Below the pieces are notes generated by a model. That model ran no database searches. It worked only from the letters and a program-made list of their open reading frames with translations, and was not told where the DNA came from. A stretch of 64,000 nt of DNA from Colocasia esculenta (lineage: Eukaryota > Streptophyta > Magnoliopsida > Alismatales > Araceae), in contig CM024758.1 in the NCBI GenBank assembly GCA_014218235.1, positions 73,108,206 through 73,172,205 on the forward strand. The letters are read 5' to 3'. Shown here piece after piece: positions 50,079 to 61,644 of the stretch. The position numbers and the translations under genes were made by a program. Numbering within the stretch: position 1 is the first letter of the stretch; each line of letters starts with the position of its first letter.

Positions 50079-50096
50079 TGGGTCTCTTTAGACTCA
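50079..50096. other. Conserved LTR hairpin, T
   Basis: TGGGTCT (50079-50085) pairs with AGACTCA (50090-50096) over a 4-nt loop. One pair is a G-T wobble. It lies about 421 bp from the LTR end. Confidence 0.58.
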
Positions 50097-50500
50097 TCCT
50101 TGCTTCAGCGTACAGGTGTGATAGGTATCTCCACTTCTGAGGAGGATATAGTTAGGAGCGACTCCGAGCGGGAGGAGCAGCTAGTTGTGTGGGGACTTCT
50201 ACTTTGTACTTTCTTTTCATAAGTATGTATTCGATAAGTGACGTAATTCATATGGACAGTGTATTTATTTTGAAGTTGTAATAATGTGGACACTTGCATT
50301 TCTTTTATCACTATGTAGACTGTGGATATGATGTGGATGATGGAATAAGATTGAATATTTATTTTTTTCCGCTGTTCTATTTCAATATTTGTGTACATCT
50401 CAATCAAATGTTTAGTGTTGGGTAAATGTCCCACTGTGACGACACCCTTTGTACCTACATGGATTGGTATAATCGTACCGGTATAAAGAGGGTCGTTACA

Positions 50501-51445
50501 ACAAATTACAATTCCTTTTTTGATTACATACATCATATTCTAAATAATATTCTCTAGCTGACAAATCAAATCGAATTCATAATTCTTTAAAGTAAGTCAT
50601 TCATATTGTTGTAATATTGTACTCTCTTATCATGGAGTAAAACTGTTCAACTAACATTGTACATAATCTACGATTAACTCTACCTAACTCTTTCAATTAT
50701 CTACTGACTGACCCAAAATTCTTTTCTACTCGATTGATGAAGCCTTCTATTTGTATTATGCAACTTATTGACTTCAGAATTTTCAAACTGTACATATTAC
50801 TTACTCTTTCTTTCTGCTTTAATCCTGCCATAGTCTTATAGATTATTTATTCCTTAACCAATCTGACTCTACTTTCACATCAAATTCTGAAAAATATTCT
50901 AACGAAAGAATATCTTGGCTCAACTGAATTACTTATTCTGCACTACCACAAAAACTTTTATTGAACATTACCTTAACCTTCTGACTATAACAACCTTATA
51001 ATCTACTATATTCATCCTTTCTTCTGATCAATAATGGTGAACTTTAAATTTACTATCAATGCATCAAACACAATAACATCTCTGCGAGGTGCTTTCTTTA
51101 ATTATTCTTTTATCTGGCTAATCTCACTGTACCATTCATACTTTCTAATTCATATTGTAACTCTTCTTAGCATACAATTACCTTTCACTGAAACACTACC
51201 AAATCTGAAATCTAAATACCCATTTCTTAAAATAATGATTTGTCCTTCTTGATTCCTCTGTTCCACACTGTTGTTTTACAATGTCAATATTTGCCTTTTC
51301 AATTACCTTTTGATAACTACTTCATTCTTAATCACTGAAAAACACCACTTATAGCTGTATGCTCTTTAGTATCAATTCCACTCGAACTCTTTATTGATCT
51401 TAGCAAAACTCTTATTCATTCAAACTCTATTTTTCTACTATGTTC
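50501..51445 (-). mobile_element. Interior of W, second part
   Basis: This has the same pyrimidine-rich character as 46846-47905 and directly follows the T target duplication. No gene motif was seen. It ends where the Sirevirus LTR starts. Confidence 0.5.
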
Positions 51446-53644
51446 TGATGATCAGTCCATCTCCATAATTTGTTAATTATTATATGTATTTTTGGTGATT
51501 AACAAAACTCTGGAAATTTTGACTAACATTGTTTTCTAAAGTTTGTCAACAAGTCTCAAATAAAACAAACTCAGTAAATCATCTACACTCATTGTTATTT
51601 GAAGTCAATTGCATATAATTTGTCTAAGTCTACATCGACTTCACATTAGAACATCAATTTCGGTTTTACATCGACTTCATATTAGAACATCGATTTTGGT
51701 TCTACATCGACTTCACATTAGAACATCGATTTCGGTTCTACATCGACTTCATATTAGAACATCGATTTTGGTTTTACATCGACTTCACATTAGAACATCG
51801 ATTTCGGTTCTACATAGACTTCATATTAGAACATCGATTTTGGTTCTACATCGACTTCATATTAGAACATCGACATTATTTAGAACATCGATTTCAGTTG
51901 AACATCGATTTCAGTTCAACATCGATTTTATTAGAACATCGACTTTACTTGAACATCGATTTCGGTTCAACATCGACTTAACTTGAACAACGATTTCTGT
52001 TCAACATCTATTTCATCTAAGACATCGACTCCATTTAAAACGACGACTCATTTGAACATCGACTTTAGTCAATCATCGTTCAGTTCAACAACTATTTCAT
52101 TTGAACATCACTTCAGTCAAACATCAATTTTAGTTCAACAACAATTTCACTTGAACATCGACTTTGGTTAAACAATGATTTCATACAGAACATCGACTTC
52201 ACTCCATACATCGATTATGCTTCAACATCAACTACATCTATACATGGATTATGTTCACATCGACTTCATGTCAAGTTGTCAACATGGATTACATCTCCAC
52301 ATAGATTATGGTTATATCTCAACATCGATTTCATTCTAACATCGATTCCATCATAACGACTACATCAGTTGTGTTTGGACATCGACTACCTTTTGCATAG
52401 ATTGTCTCTAAACATCGACTCTTTTTTACAACGATTATGTTAGACAGTTGATGGATATATTATTATAATCATTCTAGATAGTCGTGAATATATTCTATCA
52501 TTCATGATATTCAAATATATTTCAATCACTGTGTATTTCAAATCTTCCCGCGAACCATGTTATATCTTATGTACTCAAACATTTATTGTGTTGGTACAAT
52601 ATCTCTACACGACATATCTTTTGGTTACCATATTCATGTCACATAAAGTAAAGCCTTATAGGATGACAGAATGGAATTTTCTCTTTGATATATCATCCTA
52701 AAGCATGGCTACTGACGTTGGCTGACAGCTTAGATGCAGTTATGTTGTCTATGCTTCAGCATTTATTATGTGCAAATTTCCGGTGGTCACACACGTTACA
52801 ACGTTGGACCTGTCACTCTGACAGAAGCAAGAAGAGATTCAGATAATCTTTCTCTCTGTATGTGTCTATCCCAGCATTTAATGGCTGCAATTTTTCTTGA
52901 TTCTTACATCGGACCAGACACATCTAACGTGCTTGAAGATGAGAGACAACAGATACTTCAACAGTTAATTCTTTCAAGAGAAGATAAATAGAAGATTGTT
53001 GACTCCATGAAGACATCCTTAACACCTTGAAGAAAAAGCAAGAAGAGCTCGCTCCTTCATTCGAAAAATAGCTCTTTGCTCTCAGCTCTCCACAACGCTG
53101 TCTTTTAGATTTTTGAGATCTTGTTTAGATCTGAGAGACCTTCTTCTTGCGGTATTCTTTTGTCTCTCAGTGTCTGCCTCAGATCAAGCATTTGCTAAGC
53201 TTCGTCTAGGGGCCATTCTCCTTTACTCATTCTTGAGTGATCCTCTTCATCTGTGAAGAGAAGACCTACTGTGGAGTGGGTGGTTGTTCACTTGGTAAGA
53301 AGGAAGACCTGTTGTATCAGGTGGTGTAGTACCTCTTCGTGTAGTGAAGAGAAGGCCAGCTGCGGCTGGATGTGTAAGCGTCCTTAAAGGGGACTGTACC
53401 CTTGGTTAGTGCAATCCCAAGTCTTTGTTGGGACTGGATGTAGGACTCCTTGTGAGAGGAGATCTGAACTAGGATAAAATTTCTGTTGTTCTTGTGTTTG
53501 ATCTTATTATGTCTTCATTTACGTATTAACTCTAATCATCGAATTTAGTGTCCTCTGTCAAAGCGTTTTTATTAACAGGAATCTTCTTAAAATAAATTTT
53601 AGCAATCCATTCACCCCCCCTCTGGGCTTGCAACCTGGTCAACA
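51446..53644 (+). repeat. 5' LTR of the Sirevirus-like element
   Basis: The LTR is 2199 bp, from TGATGATCAGTCC to CTGGTCAACA. The 3' end has the CACCCCCCCTCTGGG and TTGCAACC words seen in Sirevirus LTR ends. The first kilobase contains the 36-bp repeat array. The 125-codon open frame at 51609-51986 is a product of that array and not a gene. Position 51441-51445 (TGTTC) is the expected left target duplication. Confidence 0.9.
51630..51880. repeat. 36-bp tandem repeat in the 5' LTR, grading into a degenerate ACATCGA array
   Basis: Units read roughly TTAGAACATCGATTT then GGTTCTACATCGACTTCA, so ACATCGA recurs about every 18 bp. Regular copies cover about 51630-51880, and degenerate versions with GAACATCGA or CAACATCGA continue to about 52420. 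The array lies early in the LTR, where promoter and enhancer elements are expected. Confidence 0.9.
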
Positions 53645-53646
53645 AG

Positions 53647-53658
53647 TGGTATCAAAGC
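53647..53658 (+). other. Primer-binding site of the Sirevirus-like element
   Basis: TGGTATCAAAGC differs by one base from the initiator-Met type TGGTATCAGAGC, two bases after the LTR end. Confidence 0.9.
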
Positions 53659-53706
53659 CAAGTCTCTTCGAGTAAGTAGATCTCACGATCTCAAGAGCAA
53701 AGATAA

Positions 53707-55485
53707 ATGGCAGCCCAAGGACATGCAGAAGGACAATCTGTCAACAGACCTCCACTGTTCGATGGAGAAGACTACAACTACTGGAAGACAAGAATGGAGT
53801 TCTTTCTTCAAGGGTTTGATTTCCAATTATGGACAATAATCGAAGATGGAGATCTTAAAGTAACCAACACCAAAGACAAATGGACAGATGATGACAAGAA
53901 GAAATTGTCTCAGAACAGCAAAGCCAAAAGTATACTGTGATGTTCTCTAAGCAAGAAGGAATTTAATAGAATATCAGCGTGTAAGTCAGCCAAAGAGATG
54001 TGGGATAAGCTAAAGCTCACACATGAAGGAACTGACAAGGTAAAAGAAACAAGGATCGATATATTAGTAGCTCAATATGAAAGGTTCCAAATGCACTCTG
54101 GAGAATCCATCTCCCAGATGTACAGTCGTTTTATAGATATCACAAATGGCCTGGCTGGGCTAGGCAAAACATATGAGACAGGAGATATGGTAAGATCCTT
54201 GCCAACTTCATGGACTCCAAAGATAACTGCCATAGAGGAAGCTAATGATCTCATGAAGATGTCTCTCGAAAAACTCATTGGGTCTCTAATGGCTCATGAG
54301 ATAAACATGGAAAGGCTGGGAGAATCTTCCAGCAAGAAAAAGCATAATAATGCCCTCAAAGCCATAGAGAACACATCTGAAAGCGAATCAGAAAGTGAAA
54401 GGAGCGAAGAAAATAGTGAAGATGACGAAGCCTTTCTCTCCAGACGACTACAATGAATCTTAGCCAAGAAGAAATATCAGTCTGGAAGAAGATATTTCAA
54501 GAAAGGCAAAGAGTTCAAGAGACCTGAAGGCAAAGAAGTTAAAAAATATGAGCCTATATGTTATGAATGTAAGAAGCCTGAACATCTCAAGGCTGGGTGT
54601 CCAAAACTGAAGAAAGTTGAATTCAAGAAAAAGGACAACGTGAAGAAATTCAAGAAGTACAAGAAGAAAGCTATGGCTGCTACTTGGAACAATGAAAGTG
54701 ACTCAGACAGTGAGTCAAGCTCCAGCGAAGAAGAAGAAGAAGAAAAGGCCAACTTGGCGTTTATGACCAATATCGACGATAAGGTAACTTCAGATTTGTC
54801 TTTTACTTCATGTAATAAATCTGATTTTGATAGTTTAGAAGATGCATTCAATGAGCTATACAGTAACTATAAAGACGTTTGTAAACAATTAAAATCAGTC
54901 AAGAAAAATTATGCATGCCTCGAAATAACCAACTCAGATTTAAAATAAAAAACTGAACAATTGGAAAAACAAATTTTGGAACTAAAAAGGAGAAACAAAT
55001 TGTTATGTGAAGATGTAAAAATTAAAGAAGAAAAGATATCAAGTCTAGGAAGTCAGGAAACCATAAGTAAATTTAAAAGTGAAATTAATGTATTAACAAA
55101 AGATAACGAATATTTGACAGCCACAATTGAAAAATTAACAAATGGAAGATCTTCTTTAATACTAAAAGGAGCAAGAAGATCAAGTAAGGAAAAGTATGGA
55201 ATCGGGTATACTCCACCAGATAATGAAGAAACAGTTGTTTATCCCAAAGTATATCCAATGCCAAAATTTGTAGCTGAACAAAATCCTAATTATAAATCAA
55301 ACTCAAATAAAAACAATAAGCCGAATAAAACAATAAATAACATTTCCTGTTGCACTCATTGTAACAAATTAGGTCATACAAAAATTACCTGTACAACCAA
55401 ACATCTAAAATGGATTCCGAAAAGAAACTCTGAAGAAGCTAACCAACCAGGACCCAAAAGAACTTGGGTACCTAAATTTCAGTGA
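53707..55485 (+). pseudogene. gag: Gag of the Sirevirus-like element, broken
   Basis: The ATG at 53707 begins MAAQGHAEGQSVNRPP, followed by the copia gag amino domain (FDGEDYNYWKTRMEFFLQ). A TGA stop interrupts at 53938-53940, and further stops occur near 54454 and 54946. The first zinc knuckle, CYECKKPEHLKAGC at 54559 onward, has glutamate where glycine is usual. An acidic serine and glutamate run lies at about 54690-54750. A helical lysine and glutamate-rich stretch (54800-55140) could form a coiled coil. A second, intact knuckle CTHCNKLGHTKITC lies at 55351 onward, and two knuckles are a feature I associate with Sireviruses. Gag would package the RNA. This copy cannot be translated in full. 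Confidence 0.88.
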
Positions 55486-55501
55486 TTTATTACAGGGAAG
55501 T

Positions 55502-58500
55502 CTTAGAGCATCGAAGTGGTACCTGGACAGCAGGTGCTCAAGGCATATGACAGGCAACAAAAGGCTATTCTCATCTATCAAAAATGAAGAAGGAACAGTA
55601 ACTTATGGAGACAATGGTAAAGGATCAGTCATTGGTTGTGGATCAATTGGAAGCAAAGACAAGACCCTGATAGAAGATGTTCTTTGCGTCGAAGGACTCA
55701 AGCATAACTTAATCAGCATCAGTCAGCTATGTGATAAGGGTCATCAGATCAAATTTCAGGAATCTAAATGCCTAATCATCAAAGATGGAACTACAATTTT
55801 TGAAGCCTGCAGAGAGAAAAATCTGTATGTGTTACATCTAGAAGATTTGAAGAGTCAAGACATCTATTTGGCAGCCAGCAAAGAGCAAAATGCTGAACTA
55901 TGGCACATAAGACTAGGTCATGCCAGCTTGAATAGAATCAGAAAGCTCATCAAATATGATCTAGTGGAAGGTCTACCAAAGATGAATTCAAGATTAGATA
56001 ACATCTATGAACTATGTGCAAAAGGAAAGCATGCAAAATCCTCTTTCAAATCCAAGACAATTGTCACTACCTCCAAACCACTAGAATTGCTTCATATGGA
56101 CCTATTTGGACCAATGAAAACTACAAGTTTGGGAGGGAAGAATTTCGGATTTGTTATTATTGATGATTATTCTAGATACACTTGGGTATCATTTCTTGAG
56201 CACAAAGATGACACCTTTGATAGCTTTGTGAAGTTTAGCAAGTTAGTTCAGAAAGATAAGAAGTTCAGCATCATAAGTATTCGATCAGATCATGGAGGAG
56301 AATTTCAGAATGACAGGTTTGCAGAATTCTGTGATGATCTGGGCATAAAACACAACTTCTCGACACCTAGAACACCACAATGAAATGGAGTAGCTGAGAG
56401 GAAGAATAAAGCACTTCTAGATATGGCAAGAACAATGTTATCTGAATATAATCTTCCAAGATATTTATGGGCAGAAGCAATCAATATAGCTTGCTACATA
56501 ATAAATAGAGCCATGATCAGGCCCATTCTGAAGAAGACAACATATGAACTATACAAGCAAAAGAAGCCCAAGATCAGCCATCTCAAAACATTTGGATGCC
56601 CATGCTTCATTCACAACAATGGTAAGACAGATATTGGTAAGTTGGATCCCAAATCAGATGAAGGAATTTTTATGGGTACACTTCTAAACCCAAAGGGTAT
56701 AGAGTTTTTAATAAGAGAAGTTTATTGATTGAGCAAACTGCACATGTTATTTTTGATGAATCTAACCCTTCCTTGAGAAAGGAAATTATTAGTGATGATG
56801 AAGATGCAGAAAATCTTTCCAAGAAATTGAAGGAAGCAACCATCAAAGATGATGAAGATCCACCCTTGGAAGAACTGCAACAAAAAGATATCATTCATAA
56901 TGATCTTCCAAAGGAATGGAGATATAAAAAGGATCACCCAAAAGATAATATCATTGGAGATCCATCTGTTGGGGTAAGAACTAGAGGTAATGTTATTCCT
57001 TGTGATTACCTAGCATTTGTTCTCAAATAAAGCCGAAAACAGTCAATGAAGTACTAACTAATGAATCCTGGATTTTAGCCATGCAAGATGAACTGAATTA
57101 GTTCAAGAGAAATCAGGTCTGGTCCCTTGTTCCTAGACCATCAAATCATCCTGTGATCGGCACCAAATACGTGTTCCGAAATAAATTGGATGAAGCTGGT
57201 GTTATCACTAGAAATAAGGCTAGACTGGTTGCTCAAGGCTATTCCCAAGAGGAAGGCATAGATTTCAATGAAACCTATGCACTAGTTGCTAGACTAGAGG
57301 CTATTCAAATTTGCTTGCTTATGCATCTGCATTAGATTTAAAACTTTTTCAAATGGATGTAAAATCAGCTTTTTTGAATGGTGTTATAAGTTGGAAGTCT
57401 ATGTAGAACAGCCTTCTGGTTTGATGATTCAGATTTTCCTAATCATGTTTTTAAATTACATAAAGCATTATATGGTTTAAAACAAGCACTTAGAGTTTGG
57501 TATGAAGACTTAGTGCATTTTTATTAAACCATGATTATAGAGGACAAGTAGATAGTACTATATTTATTAAATCTAATGCTAAAATATATTAATTGTACAA
57601 ATCTATGTAGATGACATTATCTTCGGATCTACTGATGAATCTTTGTGTAAGTATTTTGAAAAGCTAATGTAGGGAGAATTTGAAATGAGCATGATGGGAA
57701 AACTCAACTACTTCCTTGGACTTCAAATCAAGTAAAGTAATGAAGGAACTTACATCAGTCAAATCAAATACACTAAGGAACTGTTGAAGAAGTTTGGGTT
57801 TGAGATTGCCAAACCACTGTCTACTCCCATGAGCACATCAACCAAGTTGGATAGTGATTTAGAAGGTAAGAAGGTAGATTAGAAACTCTATAGAGGTATG
57901 ATTGGTTCATTACTCTATTTAATCGTAAGTAGACCTGATATTTTATTTAGTGTATGCATGTGTGCAAGATATCAATCTGATCCTAAAGAATCTCATCTAA
58001 TCCCAGTAAAAAGAATCTTTAGATATCTAGCTCATACTTATAACTTAGGTCTGTGGTATCCTAAACCTATGAAACAAATTTAATTGGATACTCAGATGCT
58101 GACTATGCTGGATGCAAAGTGGAGAGTAAAAGCACCAGTGGTTGTTGTCAATTTCTTGCATGATGCTTGATTTCATGGTCTTTAAAGAAACAAAACTCAA
58201 TAGCTCTATCAACAGCTGAAGCTGAATATGTAGCTGCTGGGAGCTGTTGCACTCAACTCCTTTGGATCAAACAACAACTTGAAGATTATGGACTACACAT
58301 CAAGACTATTCCGTTGCTATGTGACAACACCAGTGCTATAAATCTCACTAAAAATCCTGTGCAGCACTTGAGGACAAAGCATATGAGGTTAGATATCATT
58401 TCATTCGAGATCATGTAGTAAATGATAATATTAATATTTCATTTGTAGATACACAAAATCAGTTAGCAGATATTACAAAAGCCTTACTTGAAGAGAGATT

Positions 58501-58540
58501 TACTTCTCTGAGAAGGGAATTAGGCATGTGCAATGTGTAA
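55502..58540 (+). pseudogene. pol: Pol (protease, integrase, RT, RNase H) of the Sirevirus-like element, broken
   Basis: The protease motif reads YLDSRCSRHMTG at 55520, with arginine replacing the active-site glycine of DSG. Integrase has LWHIRLGHASL, then LCAKGKHAKS, where part of the zinc-binding cysteines is lost. Its three catalytic acids are at 56099 (HMDLFGP), 56288 (RSDHGGEF) and 56396 (GVAERKN), and a TGA at 56381-56383 splits the last two. RT shows KARLVAQGYSQEEGIDFNETY, FQMDVKSAFLNG and an intact YVDD at 57604-57615, with several stops and frame changes. RNase H has YSDADYAG, ALSTAEAEYVAA and LLCDNTSAI. The reading ends at 58540 after ELGMCNV. Copia order and motifs are clear, but no intact enzyme remains. 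Confidence 0.9.
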
Positions 58541-58908
58541 CAGATTTATCTACGTATAACTGTAATAAAAATAATCTTTTCAGAACAAGTTTTATCTCGC
58601 CCCTCGTTATTTAATAAATCTATTCATTTTTGCGCCATCGTCATCCCTTAATTTGTCGTTTTGTGTAATAAATGCTCCATCTTTTCGAAAGTCACTTTAT
58701 TTATCTCTGTTGCGGAGGCAACTCATCCCTTACCGATTCTCTCTCTCTCTCTTCGCGCCCCTTCGACTCTCAAGTCTGCAAAACCCTCCATCGACTCTAG
58801 AATCCTTCTTCCCCGTTCTCGAAGCATTTGATTCTTCCCGCTCAAATTTCTTGAGGGGTTTTATTCTCTTCCTTCACGATCCCTTAGAACCCTTTCTTGA
58901 AATTTTCC

Positions 58909-59700
58909 ATGGCTGCTTCTGGGAGCTCCAGCAGTTTGGGTGGCTACAGCGCCGCCGTCCTCACGGCAGATCAGCTTGAGCGATTCCAGAATGTTAAGAT
59001 CAAGATTTGTGTGAACAAGGCAGTGAATATGGATGGTTTGGAGAAGCACGGGATAAACAGTGTGATTGAAGCCCTTCTGAGGATGAAATGGACAGGGGTA
59101 TGTACGGTTTCTGAACCCAGTTACCCGCATCTGGCCAAGGCGTTCTATACTTGTCTCAAATTTGAAGAAGATGGGTCTCTCACCTCCCTTGTCAAAGGTA
59201 AACCCATTCACATTTCTCATGACTTGTTGGAGAGGTTGTTTGTCATTTCTAAAGTAGAGCACAGTTAATCAACACAGTAGACATACATGCTAAGGGCCTC
59301 AGAATCATAGGAACAGAGTACAAGCTAAAGGATGGCAAGATTGACATTAATCAGTTCAATGCATTTAATAGGACTACTGCATTTTATTGTTTGCCAAATA
59401 TAGTACCTCGTAGTGCCACATTCTCTACATGCACAAAAGATATGCAATATTATGTTTGGGGCTATACAGAAACATGATATCAATCTGGCACAGATTATGA
59501 TTGAGAAGATGAAGTCTGCGACAGAGCTTATTGGGACAAGAAGAGCAAACTAGCAGTGTCCCTTCCTTATGCTCACCTACTTAAGAATTTTAGGCATTTT
59601 GAAATTGATTGGAAGGAGAATTATTGGAGAAAATGGGTCAGCCAATTCGCACCAGAAACTTGAAGAAGAGTGTTTTTTTCACACTCAGCTAATATTTGGT
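58909..59700 (+). pseudogene. Post-pol ORF, amino part (plant transposon protein-like domain)
   Basis: The ATG at 58909 starts MAASGSSSSLGG. The open frame ends at 59268, but similar coding continues in other frames to about 59700 (words such as NAFNRTTAFYCLPN and ISHDLLERLF). The first 120 codons resemble the domain that databases call putative plant transposon protein, found in extra ORFs of plant LTR elements. This comparison is from memory and unsearched. A 5' leader of about 370 bp separates it from the RNase H stop. In SIRE1 relatives this position holds an envelope-like ORF. I see no signal peptide or clear membrane segment here. Confidence 0.6.
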
Positions 59701-60353
59701 CCAAGACTTCCATGGCTGAAGGAGAAGCCATTATTGGAGATACTTATGAAGTCCCTTCTGTTCAAGAAAATGAGAATATTGTTAGACATGATGAGCCTGC
59801 TGAATGGAGGATTGCAGACATTGCTCCTGAGCATATTGAGCCCTATGGGCAAACAGCTGTAGGTGACGTACCTGCCCCCATCATTAAGCCTCCTGTTGTT
59901 CAGGAGTCCTCTATCAGCCTTGTTGAAGAAGAGTTTGCACATACTGAGGGGGAGCATGCAGATACTCATATTGAAGATTCACTAAGTGCTCCAGTTGAAG
60001 AGGCTGCTGTTGGAGGAGGTCATGAAGAAGATATTCCAGATGCTGTGGCACCAGGCCAATCTGAAGAAATTCTTATGGCAGATGCTCTTGCTCAGGGGGA
60101 GCCTACTGCTATCCATGAAGACCAATTTCAAGAAGGCTTAGTAGAAGATGTCTCTGATGAGGATGATGATGTTAGTGCTTACCAGCACACCAGCTTTCCA
60201 GCAGAGCATGATGTACCAACTTCTGGACCTGGAGGAAAAGGAAAAGGTGTTGCCAACAATATTCCATGCTCACTAGAAAGGCACATAATAAATCCAGGAA
60301 AAAGAAGCTCTGTGTTCATTTGCACCCGGTGGTTGCTTTTATGTTCTCTTTAG
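59670..60353 (+). pseudogene. Post-pol ORF, acidic middle part
   Basis: An open frame of about 227 codons is very rich in glutamate, aspartate, alanine and proline (for example EEDIPDAVAPGQSEEI). It is probably disordered. It follows the preceding part after a frame change and ends with a stop at 60353. A small spacer and another frame change separate it from the proline-rich part. No known family was recognised. Confidence 0.5.
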
Positions 60354-60359
60354 GCAGAT

Positions 60360-61298
60360 GTGACTTCCATCTTTCTATGTCAGAGGTCTCAAGCTAAAGC
60401 TTTTTGTGAAGTTAAATCTGAGCTCCATGCTATGCGCAGTGAGTTGGGCAACTTAAAGAGCTTGGTAATTGATCTTGTAAAGTTTGTGAATGAACACTTT
60501 TCTGCAGCTCCCTCCTCAACTCAAGCCCCTCATGTTCCATCTGAACCTGTGCCTGAGACGACTGCAGGGCCATCCAGGCCTCCTCAACCAGAAGAGCCAG
60601 ACCAGTCAATGTTGGTTGAATCAGCTGCAGGGCCATCAGGGCCATATGAGGTAGAAGAAGATTTAGCTGGGCCATCAGGGCCATCTGTTCAAGGAGAAGT
60701 AGTGATTGGGCCATCAGGGCCTCAAGAGCATGAAGAGGAAGCTGTTGTGCCACCAGGGCCTTCTGATCCTCCAGTCCTTCAGACTCCAGCTCCTTCCTCC
60801 CCAATTGCCTCTTTCACTGCCCCACCTGCTCCTAAACCATCAAAGAAACCCCTTCCTAAACATATCTCTTTTCCTACTCCTTTCTTTGTTGAACCCTCAT
60901 CCTCACCTACTTCTTCATCCTCCATTCCTCCTCCCTCTTCTGCGGCACCTCCTGGCTCTTCCTCTGGTCCATCATCTTCTAGTCCTTCCTCTGCTGGACC
61001 ATCTACTCAACCTCCTCCCACTTCATCCTTCTCCTCTCTTCACCCTCCTACTCCACCATCTTTCATCACTCTCATTCCTGAGGGTGCTACTACCATTGGC
61101 CATATTGTTTCACATATAAAAGATGAATTTGAAGAGGCCATCATCAGAACAGTCCTCTCTGTATCTTCTCAAATTCACAGGACTGATTCTCAGCCCTCTC
61201 CCAGTCCTGCCTCCAAGAAAAGAAAACTCTCAAAAGAGCTTGTTTCCCAATCCTCTCAAGCTCTCTTTCCTTCTCTGTGGTACTCTCTCTCTCTGTAG
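60360..61298 (+). pseudogene. Post-pol ORF, GPSGP repeat and proline/serine-rich part
   Basis: This 312-codon open frame begins near a coiled-coil-like stretch (EVKSELHAMRSELGNLKSLVIDLVKF), then has at least four AGPSGP or IGPSGP repeats (60560-60760). A long proline and serine run (60780-61060) and GHIVSHIKDEFEEAI follow. The start at 60360 is not an ATG chosen with confidence. It is more likely a continuation of the ORF to its left. Proline-rich segments occur in the envelope-like ORFs of some Sireviruses. The opposite-strand open frame at 60430-60804 mirrors the repeats and is rejected. Confidence 0.55.
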
Positions 61299-61644
61299 TC
61301 CACAGAAGAAAATCTCTCTATTCTAAATATATTCAAAAATGTACATTTATTGCAGTTTTTGGCGTCCCTTATCGAAATCTCTCAGAATATCTCACTCTCA
61401 TTCTTCCTATCTCCCTTGTGCCCAAGCCTGAACAATCCAAAATCCTTTCTTCGGCTGAGTCCAAGACTAAGGATCAATGGGCTAGGTCCAATAAAGCCCT
61501 CTACAGAAAATTGAAGTTTCCATGGCTAGAAGATTTCCTCCTTCAGATCATCCTCTTACTCTATCTGAATGGTTTATCAGTCAGCACTCATCTTCTTGGG
61601 GTCTCTTTATTCAGAAGGAAATCAAGCTGATCAGGTAGTTTTAG

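Larger units (their letters stand above)
47906..50500 (+). mobile_element. Solo LTR T with perfect target duplication
   Basis: The LTR is 2595 bp, from TGTAAGGCCCTCGA to GGGTCGTTACA, flanked by ACAAA at 47901-47905 and 50501-50505. It carries a TATA box at 48391-48400, TGACG and GTCGAC clusters at 48180-48270 and 48800-48845, GGACAAGTACCACTGG at 49502 (shared with Z), a hairpin at 50079-50096 and TTTCCGCTG at 50366-50374. LTR V at 1-878 is the closest relative in the window. No interior or second LTR is present. Confidence 0.93.

Noticed and set aside
51609..51986. 125-codon open frame with a 12-residue repeat (LHRLHIRTSISV), looking like a repeat protein
   Set aside because: It is the translation of the 36-bp LTR repeat, which has no stop in that frame because 36 is divisible by three. 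It lies inside the LTR, and the 3' LTR copy does not keep it.
51630..52420. Regularly spaced repeats resembling a CRISPR array
   Set aside because: The units are contiguous tandem repeats without unique spacers, in a plant LTR. No cas genes are present.
60430..60804. Minus-strand 124-codon frame in the GPSGP region
   Set aside because: It is a mirror frame produced by the repeat and high GC content opposite the plus-strand ORF.
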